Below are positions 1 to 6,627 of a DNA stretch of 64,000 nt, piece after piece. Positions within the stretch are counted from its first letter, which is position 1, and every line of letters starts with the position of its first letter. This DNA is from Chryseobacterium sp. SSA4.19 (GTDB lineage Bacteria; Bacteroidota; Bacteroidia; Flavobacteriales; Weeksellaceae). The DNA lies in the NCBI RefSeq assembly GCF_022601875.1, contig NZ_JAKVIP010000006.1, positions 1-64,000 of the forward strand, given 5' to 3'. The position numbers and the translations under genes are program-made. Below the pieces are notes generated by a model. The model was not told where the DNA came from. It ran no database searches and worked only from the letters and a program-made list of their open reading frames with translations.

Positions 1-675
1 AATAGAAATCAGAGAATGAAAGTGAAGGAAGTGACCCTTGATATGGCAGGATCCATGAAACTCATCGCCAAAAGATGTTTCCCAAATGCCGTTCAGGTTG
101 TTGACCGTTTTCATGTTCAGAAGCTCGCCACCGAAGCCTTGCAGAACATCAGAATCCGATATCGATGGGAAGTCATTGAGCATGAAAACACCCTTTTTAC
201 TGAAGCAAAGGACAAAAAACTAAAGCCTGAAATCGAAATATTCGAAAACGGAGATACCCGAAAGCAGCTTTTGGCAAGAAGTCGTTACTTACTTTATAAA
301 ACCGGAGAAAAATGGACGTTATCTCAAAGACAGCGAGCTCAAATTCTGTTTTCGCAATATCCGGATTTAGCGAAAGCCTACAATTTATCAGACGGGCTCA
401 GGAAAATTTACAATCAAAATATTCGAAAATCTGTGGCAATGCTCAAATTGGCTCATTGGTTTAAAGAAGTAGAAGAGTCAGGATTCGAAGCTTTTTCAGT
501 ACTGGTGAAAACAATAATGAATCATTACAGCGATATTCTGAATTACTTTGACCAAAGAAGTACCAATGCTTCAGCAGAATCGTTCAATGCAAAAATAAAA
601 AACTTCAGATTGCAGCTTCGAGGAGTAAAAGACAAATCGTTTTTCCTATTCAGATTATCAAAACTTTTTGCTTAG
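1..675 (+). CDS. ISL3-type transposase, 5' part outside the window
   Basis: The reading frame is open from the left edge, so only the C-terminal part is present (219 residues from the first Met at 16). The sequence VTLDMAGSM followed by VVDRFHVQKL near the start and NASAESFNAKIK near the end fit the Asp...Asp...Glu catalytic core of DDE transposases of the ISL3 group, which move an insertion sequence by cut-and-paste. The frame ends normally at TAG, so this end of the element looks intact. The right terminal repeat probably lies in 676-700, but the left end is outside the window, so it cannot be confirmed. It lies just outside the prophage att site and belongs to the host chromosome. Confidence 0.85.
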   Translation, partial: NRNQRMKVKEVTLDMAGSMKLIAKRCFPNAVQVVDRFHVQKLATEALQNIRIRYRWEVIEHENTLFTEAKDKKLKPEIEIFENGDTRKQLLARSRYLLYKTGEKWTLSQRQRAQILFSQYPDLAKAYNLSDGLRKIYNQNIRKSVAMLKLAHWFKEVEESGFEAFSVLVKTIMNHYSDILNYFDQRSTNASAESFNAKIKNFRLQLRGVKDKSFFLFRLSKLFA

Positions 676-734
676 TCCCCAAATTTTGTGCATGATCCGT
701 TTTTATAACGATTGATCTAAATGTTTAGTAAATA

Positions 735-775
735 AAAAACGGAAAGAAAATGAATGATCACTTCTTTCCGTTTTT
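735..775. terminator. Original terminator of the host tRNA-Leu, now stranded at attL
   Basis: A perfect 14-bp inverted repeat (735-748 with 762-775), with A and T runs at its ends, forms a bidirectional rho-independent terminator. It abuts the tRNA fragment of attL, on the side where transcription of the minus-strand tRNA-Leu would end before integration. The prophage now separates it from the tRNA by about 54.5 kb. Confidence 0.75.
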
Positions 776-828
776 GTACCCAGGACCGGGATCGAACCGG
801 TACTCCTAAGAACTGGTGTTTGAGACCA
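775..828. repeat. attL, 54-bp direct repeat
   Basis: This copy is identical to 55311-55364. It corresponds to the 3' part of tRNA-Leu(CAA), from the anticodon loop to the 3' end on the minus strand. The match breaks immediately left of 775 and right of 828, defining the crossover core. It is a tRNA fragment, not a functional tRNA. Confidence 0.95.
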
Positions 829-962
829 ATTATTAAATTTTTCAAAAATACTAATGTGCATTAAATCAATTAATTATAGCTTTGTCTAAACCTTAAAATA
901 CTCGTTTTTTGATACTCTTTACACTTTTTCATACACGGTTGTGAACGCCGCAGATATGATCA

Positions 963-1274
963 TTACTTCATTTTCCCTTTTCCGGTTAAAAGCCACTCGG
1001 CAGAATATCCGTATTTCTCCACTAAAATACCAAAGTATTCTACCTTAAGATTACGATGAGGTTCGGTGATAACTTTCTGGAGATTCCTGCCGTCGATACT
1101 ATTTGATTTGCAAAAGTTAGTGTAGTCCTTTTCTTTTTCATGGGCGATTATATCGAAAATTGCAGTAAAGAATCTTTTCACATGAGGATAATCTTCAGCT
1201 ATATTCTCTGCCTGGATCTGTCGTTTCGTTTTTGCGCTGTATCTTCCGGTGTTTACTTTTTTCTCTTCTTCCAT
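963..1274 (-). CDS. Small phage regulator, XRE/lambda-repressor-like C-terminus
   Basis: The product has 103 residues. The end, EYFGILVEKYGYSAEWLLTGKGKM, broken here as YGYSAEWLL plus TGKGKM, is the signature ending of many Bacteroidota phage helix-turn-helix regulators. The middle (about 45-75) could hold the helix-turn-helix, with IDGRNLQKV in the recognition area. There is no S24 peptidase domain, so it would not be self-cleaved by RecA. A 17-bp palindrome shared with three other phage promoters overlaps its own promoter (1300-1331), which makes it a candidate for the protein that binds that palindrome. That link is an inference. Confidence 0.6.
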   Translation of the reverse strand: MEEEKKVNTGRYSAKTKRQIQAENIAEDYPHVKRFFTAIFDIIAHEKEKDYTNFCKSNSIDGRNLQKVITEPHRNLKVEYFGILVEKYGYSAEWLLTGKGKMK

Positions 1275-1299
1275 AAGTTTAAATATCGTAATCTGTTTA

Positions 1300-1331
1300 C
1301 AAATATAATAAAAGGAAGTTTATAATACGTT
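1300..1331 (-). promoter_or_regulatory. Promoter and operator of the 963-1274 regulator
   Basis: On the minus strand TATATTTG (1300-1307) matches the Bacteroidota -7 box TANNTTTG. Seven bases upstream lies a degenerate copy (1315-1331, 14 of 17 matches to the 3474-3490 site) of the phage 17-bp palindrome. A protein bound there would cover the -33 region, so the gene is probably autoregulated or co-regulated. Confidence 0.55.
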
Positions 1332-1339
1332 GGAAGACC

Positions 1340-1372
1340 TAAAAAAGAAAAAACCTCGCAGAAAGAGGTTTT
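1340..1372 (-). terminator. Rho-independent terminator of the leftward operon
   Basis: AAAACCTC (1350-1357) pairs perfectly with GAGGTTTT (1365-1372). Read on the minus strand the stem is followed by a T-rich stretch. It lies just after the stop of the 1383-1583 gene and separates that operon from the regulator gene at 1274. Confidence 0.7.
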
Positions 1373-1382
1373 GATTATCGAA

Positions 1383-1583
1383 CTAGAGTTTATCTATTTC
1401 CTGAGCTTTTTTTAAAACATATTCTTTTAATAATGTGAAATCTTCTACTGTAAAAGCATTTCTATTTTCACCTTTTAATTTTGAATAAACAGCAGAAAGG
1501 CCAGGTTTAATAATTTCTGCTATTTTTTTAGGTGCAATTCCAAGTTCAGAAATTATGAAGATTGATTTTTCGTGATTTGTCAT
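1383..1583 (-). CDS. Small helix-turn-helix-like protein
   Basis: The product has 66 residues. The segment IISELGIAPKKIAEIIKPGLSAVYSKLKG, read as IISELGIAPKKIAEII then SAVYSKLKG, resembles a compact DNA-binding helix-turn-helix with the second helix at about 28-37. It starts one base after the stop of the upstream gene on the same strand (1585-1941), so the two are co-transcribed. The function is unknown; a small regulator is the best guess. Confidence 0.5.
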   Translation of the reverse strand: MTNHEKSIFIISELGIAPKKIAEIIKPGLSAVYSKLKGENRNAFTVEDFTLLKEYVLKKAQEIDKL

Positions 1584-1584
1584 C

Positions 1585-1941
1585 TTAATTTAATTGTGAT
1601 ATTTCTGATTCATCACTGTTGCTATCTTCCCAAATAAGGTAATCTTCCCAGAACATCCAGGCTTGATTTAAAAATTCATCTTCTGTTATTTCGGGAGAAA
1701 GATTTCCGCCTGCTAAACCAACATTATTCTGCAAAACTACCAATTCAAAACTCTCATCTTGATACGTAAAAGTTTTTCTTGGTTTTGTTCTCTTTTCTTC
1801 GTTTAAAAACAGCGTAATATCATCTTCAGGAATGATTAAAACTAATGATAGATAGTGCGGAGAGTAAATGTAAACTTCCCTATCAATTGGCTTTGTTGGT
1901 TCTTCAGCCAATAAAAATTTTGGCAATATTAATTCTTTCAT
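1585..1941 (-). CDS. Hypothetical phage protein
   Basis: The product has 118 residues, is acidic at the C-terminus (EDSNSDESE) and has no signal peptide or membrane segment. I do not recognise the family. It lies in a leftward operon directly upstream of the small helix-turn-helix gene at 1383. The start ATG at 1941 is preceded by an AT-rich spacer. Confidence 0.55.
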   Translation of the reverse strand: MKELILPKFLLAEEPTKPIDREVYIYSPHYLSLVLIIPEDDITLFLNEEKRTKPRKTFTYQDESFELVVLQNNVGLAGGNLSPEITEDEFLNQAWMFWEDYLIWEDSNSDESEISQLN

Positions 1942-1989
1942 ATATTTGCATTGATTTTAGTCGTTAAACACTAAAGTTATTTTGATAAT

Positions 1990-2015
1990 AAGCCCTCGTC
2001 TGAGGGCTTTTTTTT
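1990..2015 (+). terminator. Stem-loop terminator, plus orientation
   Basis: AAGCCCTC (1990-1997) and GAGGGCTT (2002-2009) form a perfect 8-bp stem with a 4-base loop, and an eight-T run follows on the plus strand. On the minus strand the T run is poor. It may mainly stop antisense (rightward) transcription, or attenuate the leftward operon. Confidence 0.6.
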
Positions 2016-2283
2016 AATTTGTTTTTATGTCATATTTTCTAGACACTGTATTTCCGGATTTATTCAGAGTGTATATAATAATTTCGATAGAATTTTTATC
2101 AAAAGCATTTACTACAAATGTTGAATATTTTTCATTATTACTATTGTAATAATGAATTTCCTTACCGATCAAATCGTCTATTCTATCCAATATTTCTTCA
2201 AAATTGGCAATAGATGTGAAAGCAGCTTCGTTTTTTCTAGGATTACCAAATATAGGGTTGTAGTTTTTTGCAAATTTTCTCAT
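2014..2283 (-). CDS. Hypothetical phage protein
   Basis: The product has 89 residues with an N-terminal basic stretch and a predicted alternating beta pattern (STFVVNAF, IEIIIYTLN) in the second half. The family is not recognised. It lies 15 bases downstream of the next leftward gene (2299-2616) and is probably co-transcribed with it from the promoter at 2662-2693. Confidence 0.5.
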   Translation of the reverse strand: MRKFAKNYNPIFGNPRKNEAAFTSIANFEEILDRIDDLIGKEIHYYNSNNEKYSTFVVNAFDKNSIEIIIYTLNKSGNTVSRKYDIKTN

Positions 2284-2298
2284 AGTTGATAGTATTTA

Positions 2299-2616
2299 TT
2301 ATTTATTAAATTCTTCCATTTTTTTGTTAACCATCCATGATGGCGCACATCCATTTACTAAAACCGACTTTGGAAACCACATTAAGTTTTTTTGTCCATA
2401 ATACTTGTGACTTGTCGAAGTATATCCGTTTGAAGTATAAACTTCGATAGCTACGGCTTTTTCAGTTTCTCTCACAATATTAAGTTTGATTAGTTTAATG
2501 TTGTCTTTGGCATATTTCCATGCTTTTTTCAGAGCATCAGAAAGATTCATGTAAAAATCTTTAACCATTTTCCATGCCGATTTAAAAACGATTGATTTGT
2601 TGATTTTAGTTTTCAT
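2299..2616 (-). CDS. Hypothetical protein of a type common in Bacteroidota mobile elements
   Basis: The product has 105 residues. The N-terminal part carries two tryptophan-lysine helical motifs, FKSAWKMVKDF and ALKKAWKYAKD (about 11-43), a pattern I have seen in small proteins of Bacteroidota phages and conjugative elements whose role is unknown. The C-terminal part (SHKYYGQKNLMWFPKSVL) may be a small beta fold. It is the first gene after a well-formed minus-strand promoter. Confidence 0.5.
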   Translation of the reverse strand: MKTKINKSIVFKSAWKMVKDFYMNLSDALKKAWKYAKDNIKLIKLNIVRETEKAVAIEVYTSNGYTSTSHKYYGQKNLMWFPKSVLVNGCAPSWMVNKKMEEFNK

Positions 2617-2661
2617 TTTGTTAAATTTTAATTGTTAAACTGTTTTGTTATTTTGATACTT

Positions 2662-2704
2662 CAAATATATAATAAATAAAATTAGCGTGCAAATAAATAC
2701 ACGC
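2662..2704 (-). promoter_or_regulatory. Leftward promoter with overlapping inverted repeat
   Basis: On the minus strand TTTG (2690-2693) is followed after 20 bases by TATATTTG (2662-2669), a near-ideal Bacteroidota promoter for the 2299-2616 operon. An inverted repeat GCGTG (2685-2689) / CACGC (2700-2704) straddles the -33 element and could bind a regulator. It is unrelated to the two other phage palindromes. Confidence 0.65.
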
Positions 2705-2752
2705 AATTTATTAAAATTAACAAGAATTTAACATTTTGTTCTTATAAAAATC

Positions 2753-3286
2753 TTATACCCCAGATAACACCTTCTCTTTTTCCTTTTGGAACTCTTCTTC
2801 AGAAATTGTATTGTTATCTCTAAGCTCTTTGAGTTTCTTAAGTTTATCGTATTTATCTGGTTGATATTGTGCAGCGGTGTTTTCAGATTTCTTGCAATCT
2901 TTGATCTCGCAGGTTTGGATAGCTTCTTCAATTTTAAGATCGTAATTACTTCCCATTTTAGCCGTAACTACGAAAGTAATTCGACCATCCTTGTCTTTTA
3001 AGATTTTTTTTAATCGCACATTCTTTCCTGCAAATGTTTTGGTAGGGTTAGAATTTGATCTGCCAAACTTACTATATTGATTTGCATCCGAAGCTAAAGC
3101 AAAACCTTTTGCCCAACCACCGATTTGAAAATATAAAAATTCACCTCCTGGACCAGAACCTATATTTAAGGTTATTGTGTCTTTAAGATTGTATTTAACT
3201 CCGTTACTTGCTGTATAAGAATCGTAGATTTGGCAGTATGAAAAATTAGTAAGGAGTATTGCAAATAGGATTAAAATATTTTTCAT
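2753..3286 (-). CDS. Secreted protein with C-terminal SHOCT-like domain
   Basis: The product has 177 residues. Residues 1-18 are a signal peptide (MKNILILFAILLTNFSYC, then QIYDS), with possible cleavage after Cys18 or Ser16. The last 30 residues, KLKELRDNNTISEEEFQKEK, match the SHOCT pattern, a short C-terminal helical motif usually found in exported or membrane proteins and thought to mediate oligomer contacts. The central part has no recognised fold. It is exported from a lysogen, so a role at the cell envelope such as surface exclusion is possible but unproven. A small membrane protein gene lies 2 bases upstream. Confidence 0.65.
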   Translation of the reverse strand: MKNILILFAILLTNFSYCQIYDSYTASNGVKYNLKDTITLNIGSGPGGEFLYFQIGGWAKGFALASDANQYSKFGRSNSNPTKTFAGKNVRLKKILKDKDGRITFVVTAKMGSNYDLKIEEAIQTCEIKDCKKSENTAAQYQPDKYDKLKKLKELRDNNTISEEEFQKEKEKVLSGV

Positions 3287-3288
3287 GG

Positions 3289-3456
3289 TTATTTTTTAGA
3301 GTTTTGATCAATTGCCTTTTTAGCTAATATTTCCAAATAATACTCAGTCTGCTTTAAAGCATCTTTTGTAGCAGCCCTAACAACATAATATGTTATTACA
3401 CCTCCTATTATTAAACCTAAAATTAAAAAAATGATTAAAGGGAATACATGATTCAT
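3289..3456 (-). CDS. Small single-pass membrane protein, 55 aa
   Basis: The frame runs from ATG at 3456 to TAA at 3289-3291. Residues 4-26 (VFPLIIFLILGLIIGGVITYYVV) are a strong transmembrane helix, followed by a charged helical tail (KDALKQTEYYLEILAKKA). The gene abuts the secreted SHOCT protein gene, suggesting a two-gene envelope unit. The function is unknown. Confidence 0.55.
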   Translation of the reverse strand: MNHVFPLIIFLILGLIIGGVITYYVVRAATKDALKQTEYYLEILAKKAIDQNSKK

Positions 3457-3473
3457 AGATTATTAATTTTACC

Positions 3474-3528
3474 AACGTATTATATACGTTAATTATTTTT
3501 TATTTTTATATTTGTAATCGCAAATGTA
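3474..3528. promoter_or_regulatory. Operator and promoter region of the left-end divergent genes
   Basis: The perfect 17-bp palindrome AACGTAT-TAT-ATACGTT lies at 3474-3490. Sixteen bases to the right is TATATTTG (3507-3514), a plus-strand -7 box. On the minus strand TACATTTG (3521-3528) is another -7 box. The palindrome sits where the -33 element of the rightward promoter would be and between the leftward promoter and its gene at 3456, so one bound protein could control both directions. The 3515-3697 stretch is an AT-rich leader without a gene. Confidence 0.65.
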
Positions 3529-3697
3529 ATAATACATAAATTTTTAATATTACGGTTATCCGTATAAATACTGAATATTAAAAATAATTTAAAAAGCAAT
3601 TCATTAATTGTTGAAATAATTATATATTAGCAAAAAAAGATTTAATACCGCTTTGAGAAAATAATTACTTTTACCAGGAATTAAAAAATTAAATTCG

Positions 3698-3976
3698 ATG
3701 AAAGTAAAAGTATTATTTATCAGCGCAATATGCGCATTAAGTGTTTATTCTTGTTCAACAGACAGAGCAGAAGATGAGATTGTAAAACCTCAAGGCAAAA
3801 AGGAAATTGATCTTAAACCATTAAAAAAAGAAAATAACCAGGGAGGTACTGCCAAGGGAGGAGATACTATTATAATGCAACCGACCAAATCCAATGGACC
3901 ATTAGACCCCACAACACCAACAGACCCAAATGAGGGAGGAGACCCAAAAGACGTTCCTTTACCGCCTAGGAGGTAA
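3698..3976 (+). CDS. Small lipoprotein
   Basis: The product has 92 residues. MKVKVLFISAICALSVYSC is a signal peptide ending in a lipobox with the lipid-modified Cys at residue 19. The mature part is hydrophilic, Pro/Gly/Thr-rich (PLDPTTPTDPNEGG) and probably disordered. Such short proline-tailed lipoproteins occur in Chryseobacterium chromosomes, so it may be a captured host gene. The role is unknown. Confidence 0.65.
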   Translation: MKVKVLFISAICALSVYSCSTDRAEDEIVKPQGKKEIDLKPLKKENNQGGTAKGGDTIIMQPTKSNGPLDPTTPTDPNEGGDPKDVPLPPRR

Positions 3977-4001
3977 ATATAGATATACGTATATAAAAAT
4001 A

Positions 4002-4439
4002 ATGGGCTCGATATTAGTAATAATTTCGGGCTTTATTCCTTTTATTGATAATATAATCACTTGGATTTACCCTGCTTTTAATAAAATGCTGGATGCAAGA
4101 GGAGTACCTCTAAGATCTGATATTTGGATAGAAAGTATATATGCTTCTATTATTTTAGTTAGCATCGGTGGTGTTATGCAGGCATATAAGTTAAGTTATT
4201 TCTTTCCTATATATGCAGCAACATATTCACTTGTAATGTATGAATTAATGAGATATGGCTTTGAAATAAATCCGGATTGGTATCATAGACTTGGATTTTT
4301 ATTTATGTTAGTTCCAGGATTCTATATAATATACAGACTTATAGAACATATAAAAGATCTTAAGTTACAAGATGAAATGCAGTATAATACCATCAAAAGA
4401 CTTTCAAAATTAAATAAAATTAAAGATGAAGCGAATTAA
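4002..4439 (+). CDS. Four-helix membrane protein
   Basis: The frame is open from 3930, but the ATG at 4002 is preferred because the earlier start would overlap the lipoprotein gene by 47 bases and add a charged segment before the first membrane helix. The resulting protein of 145 residues has about four hydrophobic helices (for example SIILVSIGGVMQAYKL and FLFMLVPGFYIIYRL) and a charged C-terminal tail. The family is not recognised. It overlaps the next gene by 14 bases. It could be an envelope exclusion factor, which is only a guess. Confidence 0.55.
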   Translation: MGSILVIISGFIPFIDNIITWIYPAFNKMLDARGVPLRSDIWIESIYASIILVSIGGVMQAYKLSYFFPIYAATYSLVMYELMRYGFEINPDWYHRLGFLFMLVPGFYIIYRLIEHIKDLKLQDEMQYNTIKRLSKLNKIKDEAN

Positions 4440-4674
4440 TAAAGAACAAAGGACTTTAATTAGGCAGCTTCATTATCGTAATGAGGATTTCTTTGATAAA
4501 GGTTTGATAGAGTATGAAGAATACTTAGAAAACAATTATACTCTTCTGAGGCAAGTTCGATCAGCCACTCTAAATGAAGAACAAAAAACGATTCTGTGTG
4601 AATCAATTTCTTTCGAGGTAAATCTTGAAAAATTCCGATTAGGTATAAAAATAGCTCAATTAAGTTTCAATTAA
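4426..4674 (+). CDS. Hypothetical helical protein
   Basis: The product has 82 residues and is rich in charged and aromatic helix formers (IRQLHYRNEDFFDKG). It has no membrane segment or recognised motif. Its start overlaps the end of the upstream membrane protein gene, indicating translational coupling. Its stop lies inside the bidirectional terminator that separates it from the convergent repressor gene. Confidence 0.5.
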   Translation: MKRINKEQRTLIRQLHYRNEDFFDKGLIEYEEYLENNYTLLRQVRSATLNEEQKTILCESISFEVNLEKFRLGIKIAQLSFN

Positions 4675-4689
4675 TTGAGCTATTTTTTT
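4647..4689. terminator. Bidirectional terminator between convergent genes
   Basis: A perfect 17-bp stem (4647-4663 with 4671-4687) with a 7-base loop has A and T runs on its flanks. It ends both the rightward 3698-4674 operon and the leftward repressor gene, and it overlaps the 3' ends of both reading frames. Confidence 0.8.
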
Positions 4690-5113
4690 GTCCTATATTT
4701 TCCATTTTATCTTTTTGAAGTTTAAAATGTCTTAATATTGGAGCTAACGATATTTCTAGCTTTAAACTCAAATCTTCGATCATATCCTTCAAGTTTTCAT
4801 TTTCTTCAAAGAGATCACTGTTTTGTTTACTCAAGAAATTTAATTTATCATCTACTGATAAATTGCTGAAATTATACTGATCATTGAAAGATCCCTCCTT
4901 CTTTACAAAATTTTTGTTTTCCCAATCTTTAAATTCGGGATAAACAGTGTTTATCTTAAGAATCAACTCTTCAGGCAAAGGATATTTTCCTATAGCCTGA
5001 GAAAATGCTGATTTACTACTATAGCCGATTTTACGTCCAAAATCTTCTTGATTTTTAATCTCTCCAGTGCTTTTCTTAAAGTAAATAAACTCTTGGATGG
5101 TTTTTTTATTCAT
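4667..5113 (-). CDS. Candidate lysogeny repressor
   Basis: The product has 148 residues. The N-terminal segment (about 5-58) has the layout of a helix-turn-helix domain: FGRKIGYSSKSAFSQAI fits helices 2 and 3. Residues about 88-118 are a heptad-rich coiled coil (LSKQNSDLFEENENLKDMI), presumably for dimerisation. There is no S24 protease domain, so induction must differ from the lambda CI type. The gene is divergent from the early operon, with two identical palindromic operators in the intergenic promoter. Assignment as repressor rests on this position. Confidence 0.7.
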   Translation of the reverse strand: MNKKTIQEFIYFKKSTGEIKNQEDFGRKIGYSSKSAFSQAIGKYPLPEELILKINTVYPEFKDWENKNFVKKEGSFNDQYNFSNLSVDDKLNFLSKQNSDLFEENENLKDMIEDLSLKLEISLAPILRHFKLQKDKMENIGQKNSSIN

Positions 5114-5161
5114 GATTATTGAAAATTTTCATTCTGAATACCAGTAAGTTATAGTAAATAT

Positions 5162-5214
5162 ATAAACAATGTTTATTTAAGTGTTGTTTTGTAAATAAAC
5201 AATGTTTACTTTTG
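5162..5214 (+). promoter_or_regulatory. Early rightward promoter with two identical operators
   Basis: The 13-bp palindrome TAAAC-AAT-GTTTA occurs at 5163-5175 and again at 5196-5208. Between and over them lies a promoter: TTG (5184-5186), 20 bases, TACTTTTG (5207-5214). The second operator overlaps the -7 box and fills the spacer, so a bound repressor would shut off the early genes starting at 5272. This is the classic layout of a phage immunity switch. The centres are 33 bases apart, about three helix turns. Confidence 0.8.
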
Positions 5215-5271
5215 TAAAGCAATTACGGTAAAGAATTGCAATAATAGTGCGAAAATACAAATAATATAACA

Positions 5272-5547
5272 ATGCTAAAAATTAGCCAGCCTATTTCATC
5301 TCAATTGTCAACTTACTTACGTGAGTTTACAACTAAAGAAGATATTGCCGATGTGGCAGCAGAGGAGAATAGCTGTAGTTCATCAACTCTGAGAGATATA
5401 GTTTATAGAACTAATCCCGTGACTGAAAAGAATCTTCTCGCCTTAAAAAGACTTATGTCGATTGCGAGTAAGAATGCCGATGCTAAAATTAAAAGCGCAA
5501 AGCAGTGCAAGAAAACGGTTAACCAAATGCTTTTAGACTGCGTATGA
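5272..5547 (+). CDS. First early gene, small DNA-binding candidate
   Basis: The product has 91 residues. TKEDIADVAAEENSCSSSTLRDIVYR, read as DIADVAAEENS then TLRDIVYR (about 21-46), has a helix-turn-helix feel, and NLLALKRLMSIA follows. As the first gene after the operator-controlled early promoter it holds the position of a Cro- or CII-like regulator. That role is inferred from position only. It overlaps the next gene by 4 bases. Confidence 0.55.
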   Translation: MLKISQPISSQLSTYLREFTTKEDIADVAAEENSCSSSTLRDIVYRTNPVTEKNLLALKRLMSIASKNADAKIKSAKQCKKTVNQMLLDCV

Positions 5548-5762
5548 AGCCCAACCTAAAAAAATCAGATCCATTCAAGGGAATGGGAGTTTTTGAGAAG
5601 CAATTTGTCTTTGATTCATTCCTCTTCTGCATGCAGGAAGCCACAGACAAAGAGACCGCCGATAGTATCCTTTTTAATGCATACAAGCTTAAATCAACCA
5701 ACTATCAGGAAATCGAGAAAGAATATCACAGGAAATTCCCATCAGAAAATAAAATATCATGA
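5544..5762 (+). CDS. Hypothetical early protein
   Basis: The product has 72 residues and is helical and charged, with no recognised motif. The ATG overlaps the stop of the upstream gene (ATGA type) and its own stop overlaps the next start, so it is one link in a tightly coupled early operon. Confidence 0.55.
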   Translation: MKPNLKKSDPFKGMGVFEKQFVFDSFLFCMQEATDKETADSILFNAYKLKSTNYQEIEKEYHRKFPSENKIS

Positions 5763-5989
5763 GCAGGTCACTGGAGAAAGCAGTTCACGCCCTCAGAATG
5801 AAGCAAAGCAGAGTAGAAGACAATCAAAAAAAAGCGAATGCCGAAGTCTGGGAACGTATTGAACAACTGGAACAATTAATAGCACAAGAGAATAGCGGAG
5901 TGGATGCCGCGCAAGAGCTCTCTCCAAGTGCCCAGCTCTTACTTCATCAGGCCGCCCAGCGCCGCGGATGGAACAAAGCACCAAAATAA
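5759..5989 (+). CDS. Hypothetical early protein with coiled coil
   Basis: The product has 76 residues. Residues about 10-45 form a probable coiled coil (VEDNQKKANAEVWERIEQL). Codon use is more GC-rich than in the neighbours near the 3' end, which hints at a separate origin. A longer frame in another register over the same bases was judged a shadow. Start and stop overlaps with the neighbours support this frame. Confidence 0.5.
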   Translation: MSRSLEKAVHALRMKQSRVEDNQKKANAEVWERIEQLEQLIAQENSGVDAAQELSPSAQLLLHQAAQRRGWNKAPK

Positions 5990-6007
5990 ATTAAAACAAA
6001 CTATAAA

Positions 6008-6307
6008 ATGAGAACAACTAAACAAAGAATCGAGTATTTATTCGAGCTGAGAGATAAGGATCAGATAGCTGAGGAGATTGAGAATATTATAGATGATGCG
6101 GTTTCAGATATCGCAGTAAGACTGGAATCTGAGTTTCATTATTATTTACCAGGTGGAATATTCGTAGCATCATCGTGTTATGTATCTCCACCGGGAATTG
6201 GGCAATCCATCAAAATAAAAGACAGTATCTACAAGATACACGATGTAATTCATGCTTTTAATAGCAGTCAAGAATCAGGTAAAATCATAGTAGAAAAATT
6301 AATATGA
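6008..6307 (+). CDS. Hypothetical early protein
   Basis: The product has 99 residues: an acidic helical N-terminal half (IAEEIENIIDDAVSDIAVRLE) and a beta-rich second half. No family is recognised. It overlaps the next gene by 4 bases. Confidence 0.5.
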   Translation: MRTTKQRIEYLFELRDKDQIAEEIENIIDDAVSDIAVRLESEFHYYLPGGIFVASSCYVSPPGIGQSIKIKDSIYKIHDVIHAFNSSQESGKIIVEKLI

Positions 6308-6486
6308 AAGCACTATTTAACTTCATCCTGGCCATTAACACAATATATGTTTTAATATGTGCCGATAACAATGATATCACCGTATTCTTCTTTCCTGCGT
6401 GTGTCTACCTGGTAGCCGGTTTCTTCAGAATTTATCACAAGGAATTTTCAAACTTTATAAAGTACGGCCATGAACATCAGGATTGA
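6304..6486 (+). CDS. Small membrane protein
   Basis: The product has 60 residues with two hydrophobic segments (FILAINTIYVLICA and VFFFPACVYLVAGFF) separated by a short loop containing DNNDI. The last part is charged. Its role is unknown. Its 3' end overlaps the next small gene by 17 bases. Confidence 0.5.
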   Translation: MKALFNFILAINTIYVLICADNNDITVFFFPACVYLVAGFFRIYHKEFSNFIKYGHEHQD

Positions 6487-6625
6487 AAATATCGGAGGCG
6501 TATGGTATTGCAATGGAAAACGTCTTGGCTACGACAGTTTAACGCCCGCAGAATTCTCTGCAATCAACGAATTTATCAAGGAAATTAAAGACCTAGAAAA
6601 ACAAAAACAATTTTTAAAACTATAA
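6470..6625 (+). CDS. Small protein, 51 aa
   Basis: The frame runs from ATG at 6470 to TAA at 6623-6625, ending two bases before the Rad50-like gene starts. The N-terminus looks like a small beta unit (IENIGGVWYCNGKRLGYDSL) and the end is a charged helix (FIKEIKDLEKQKQFL). Tight packing in the operon and a balanced amino-acid content support translation. Confidence 0.5.
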   Translation: MNIRIENIGGVWYCNGKRLGYDSLTPAEFSAINEFIKEIKDLEKQKQFLKL

Positions 6626-6627
6626 AG

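Noticed and set aside
1-700. The ISL3-type element as part of the prophage
   Set aside because: It lies outside the 54-bp att core and before the host tRNA terminator, so it belongs to the chromosome.
775-828. A second tRNA-Leu gene at the left end
   Set aside because: Only the part from the anticodon loop to the 3' end is present; it is the attL repeat.
3930-4001. Longer start of the membrane protein
   Set aside because: It would overlap the lipoprotein gene by 47 bases and add a charged stretch before the first membrane helix, so ATG at 4002 is preferred.
5593-5862. An 89-codon frame overlapping two early genes
   Set aside because: It lies in a different register across 5544-5762 and 5759-5989, whose start and stop overlaps are regular. 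Its composition is unlike a natural protein.
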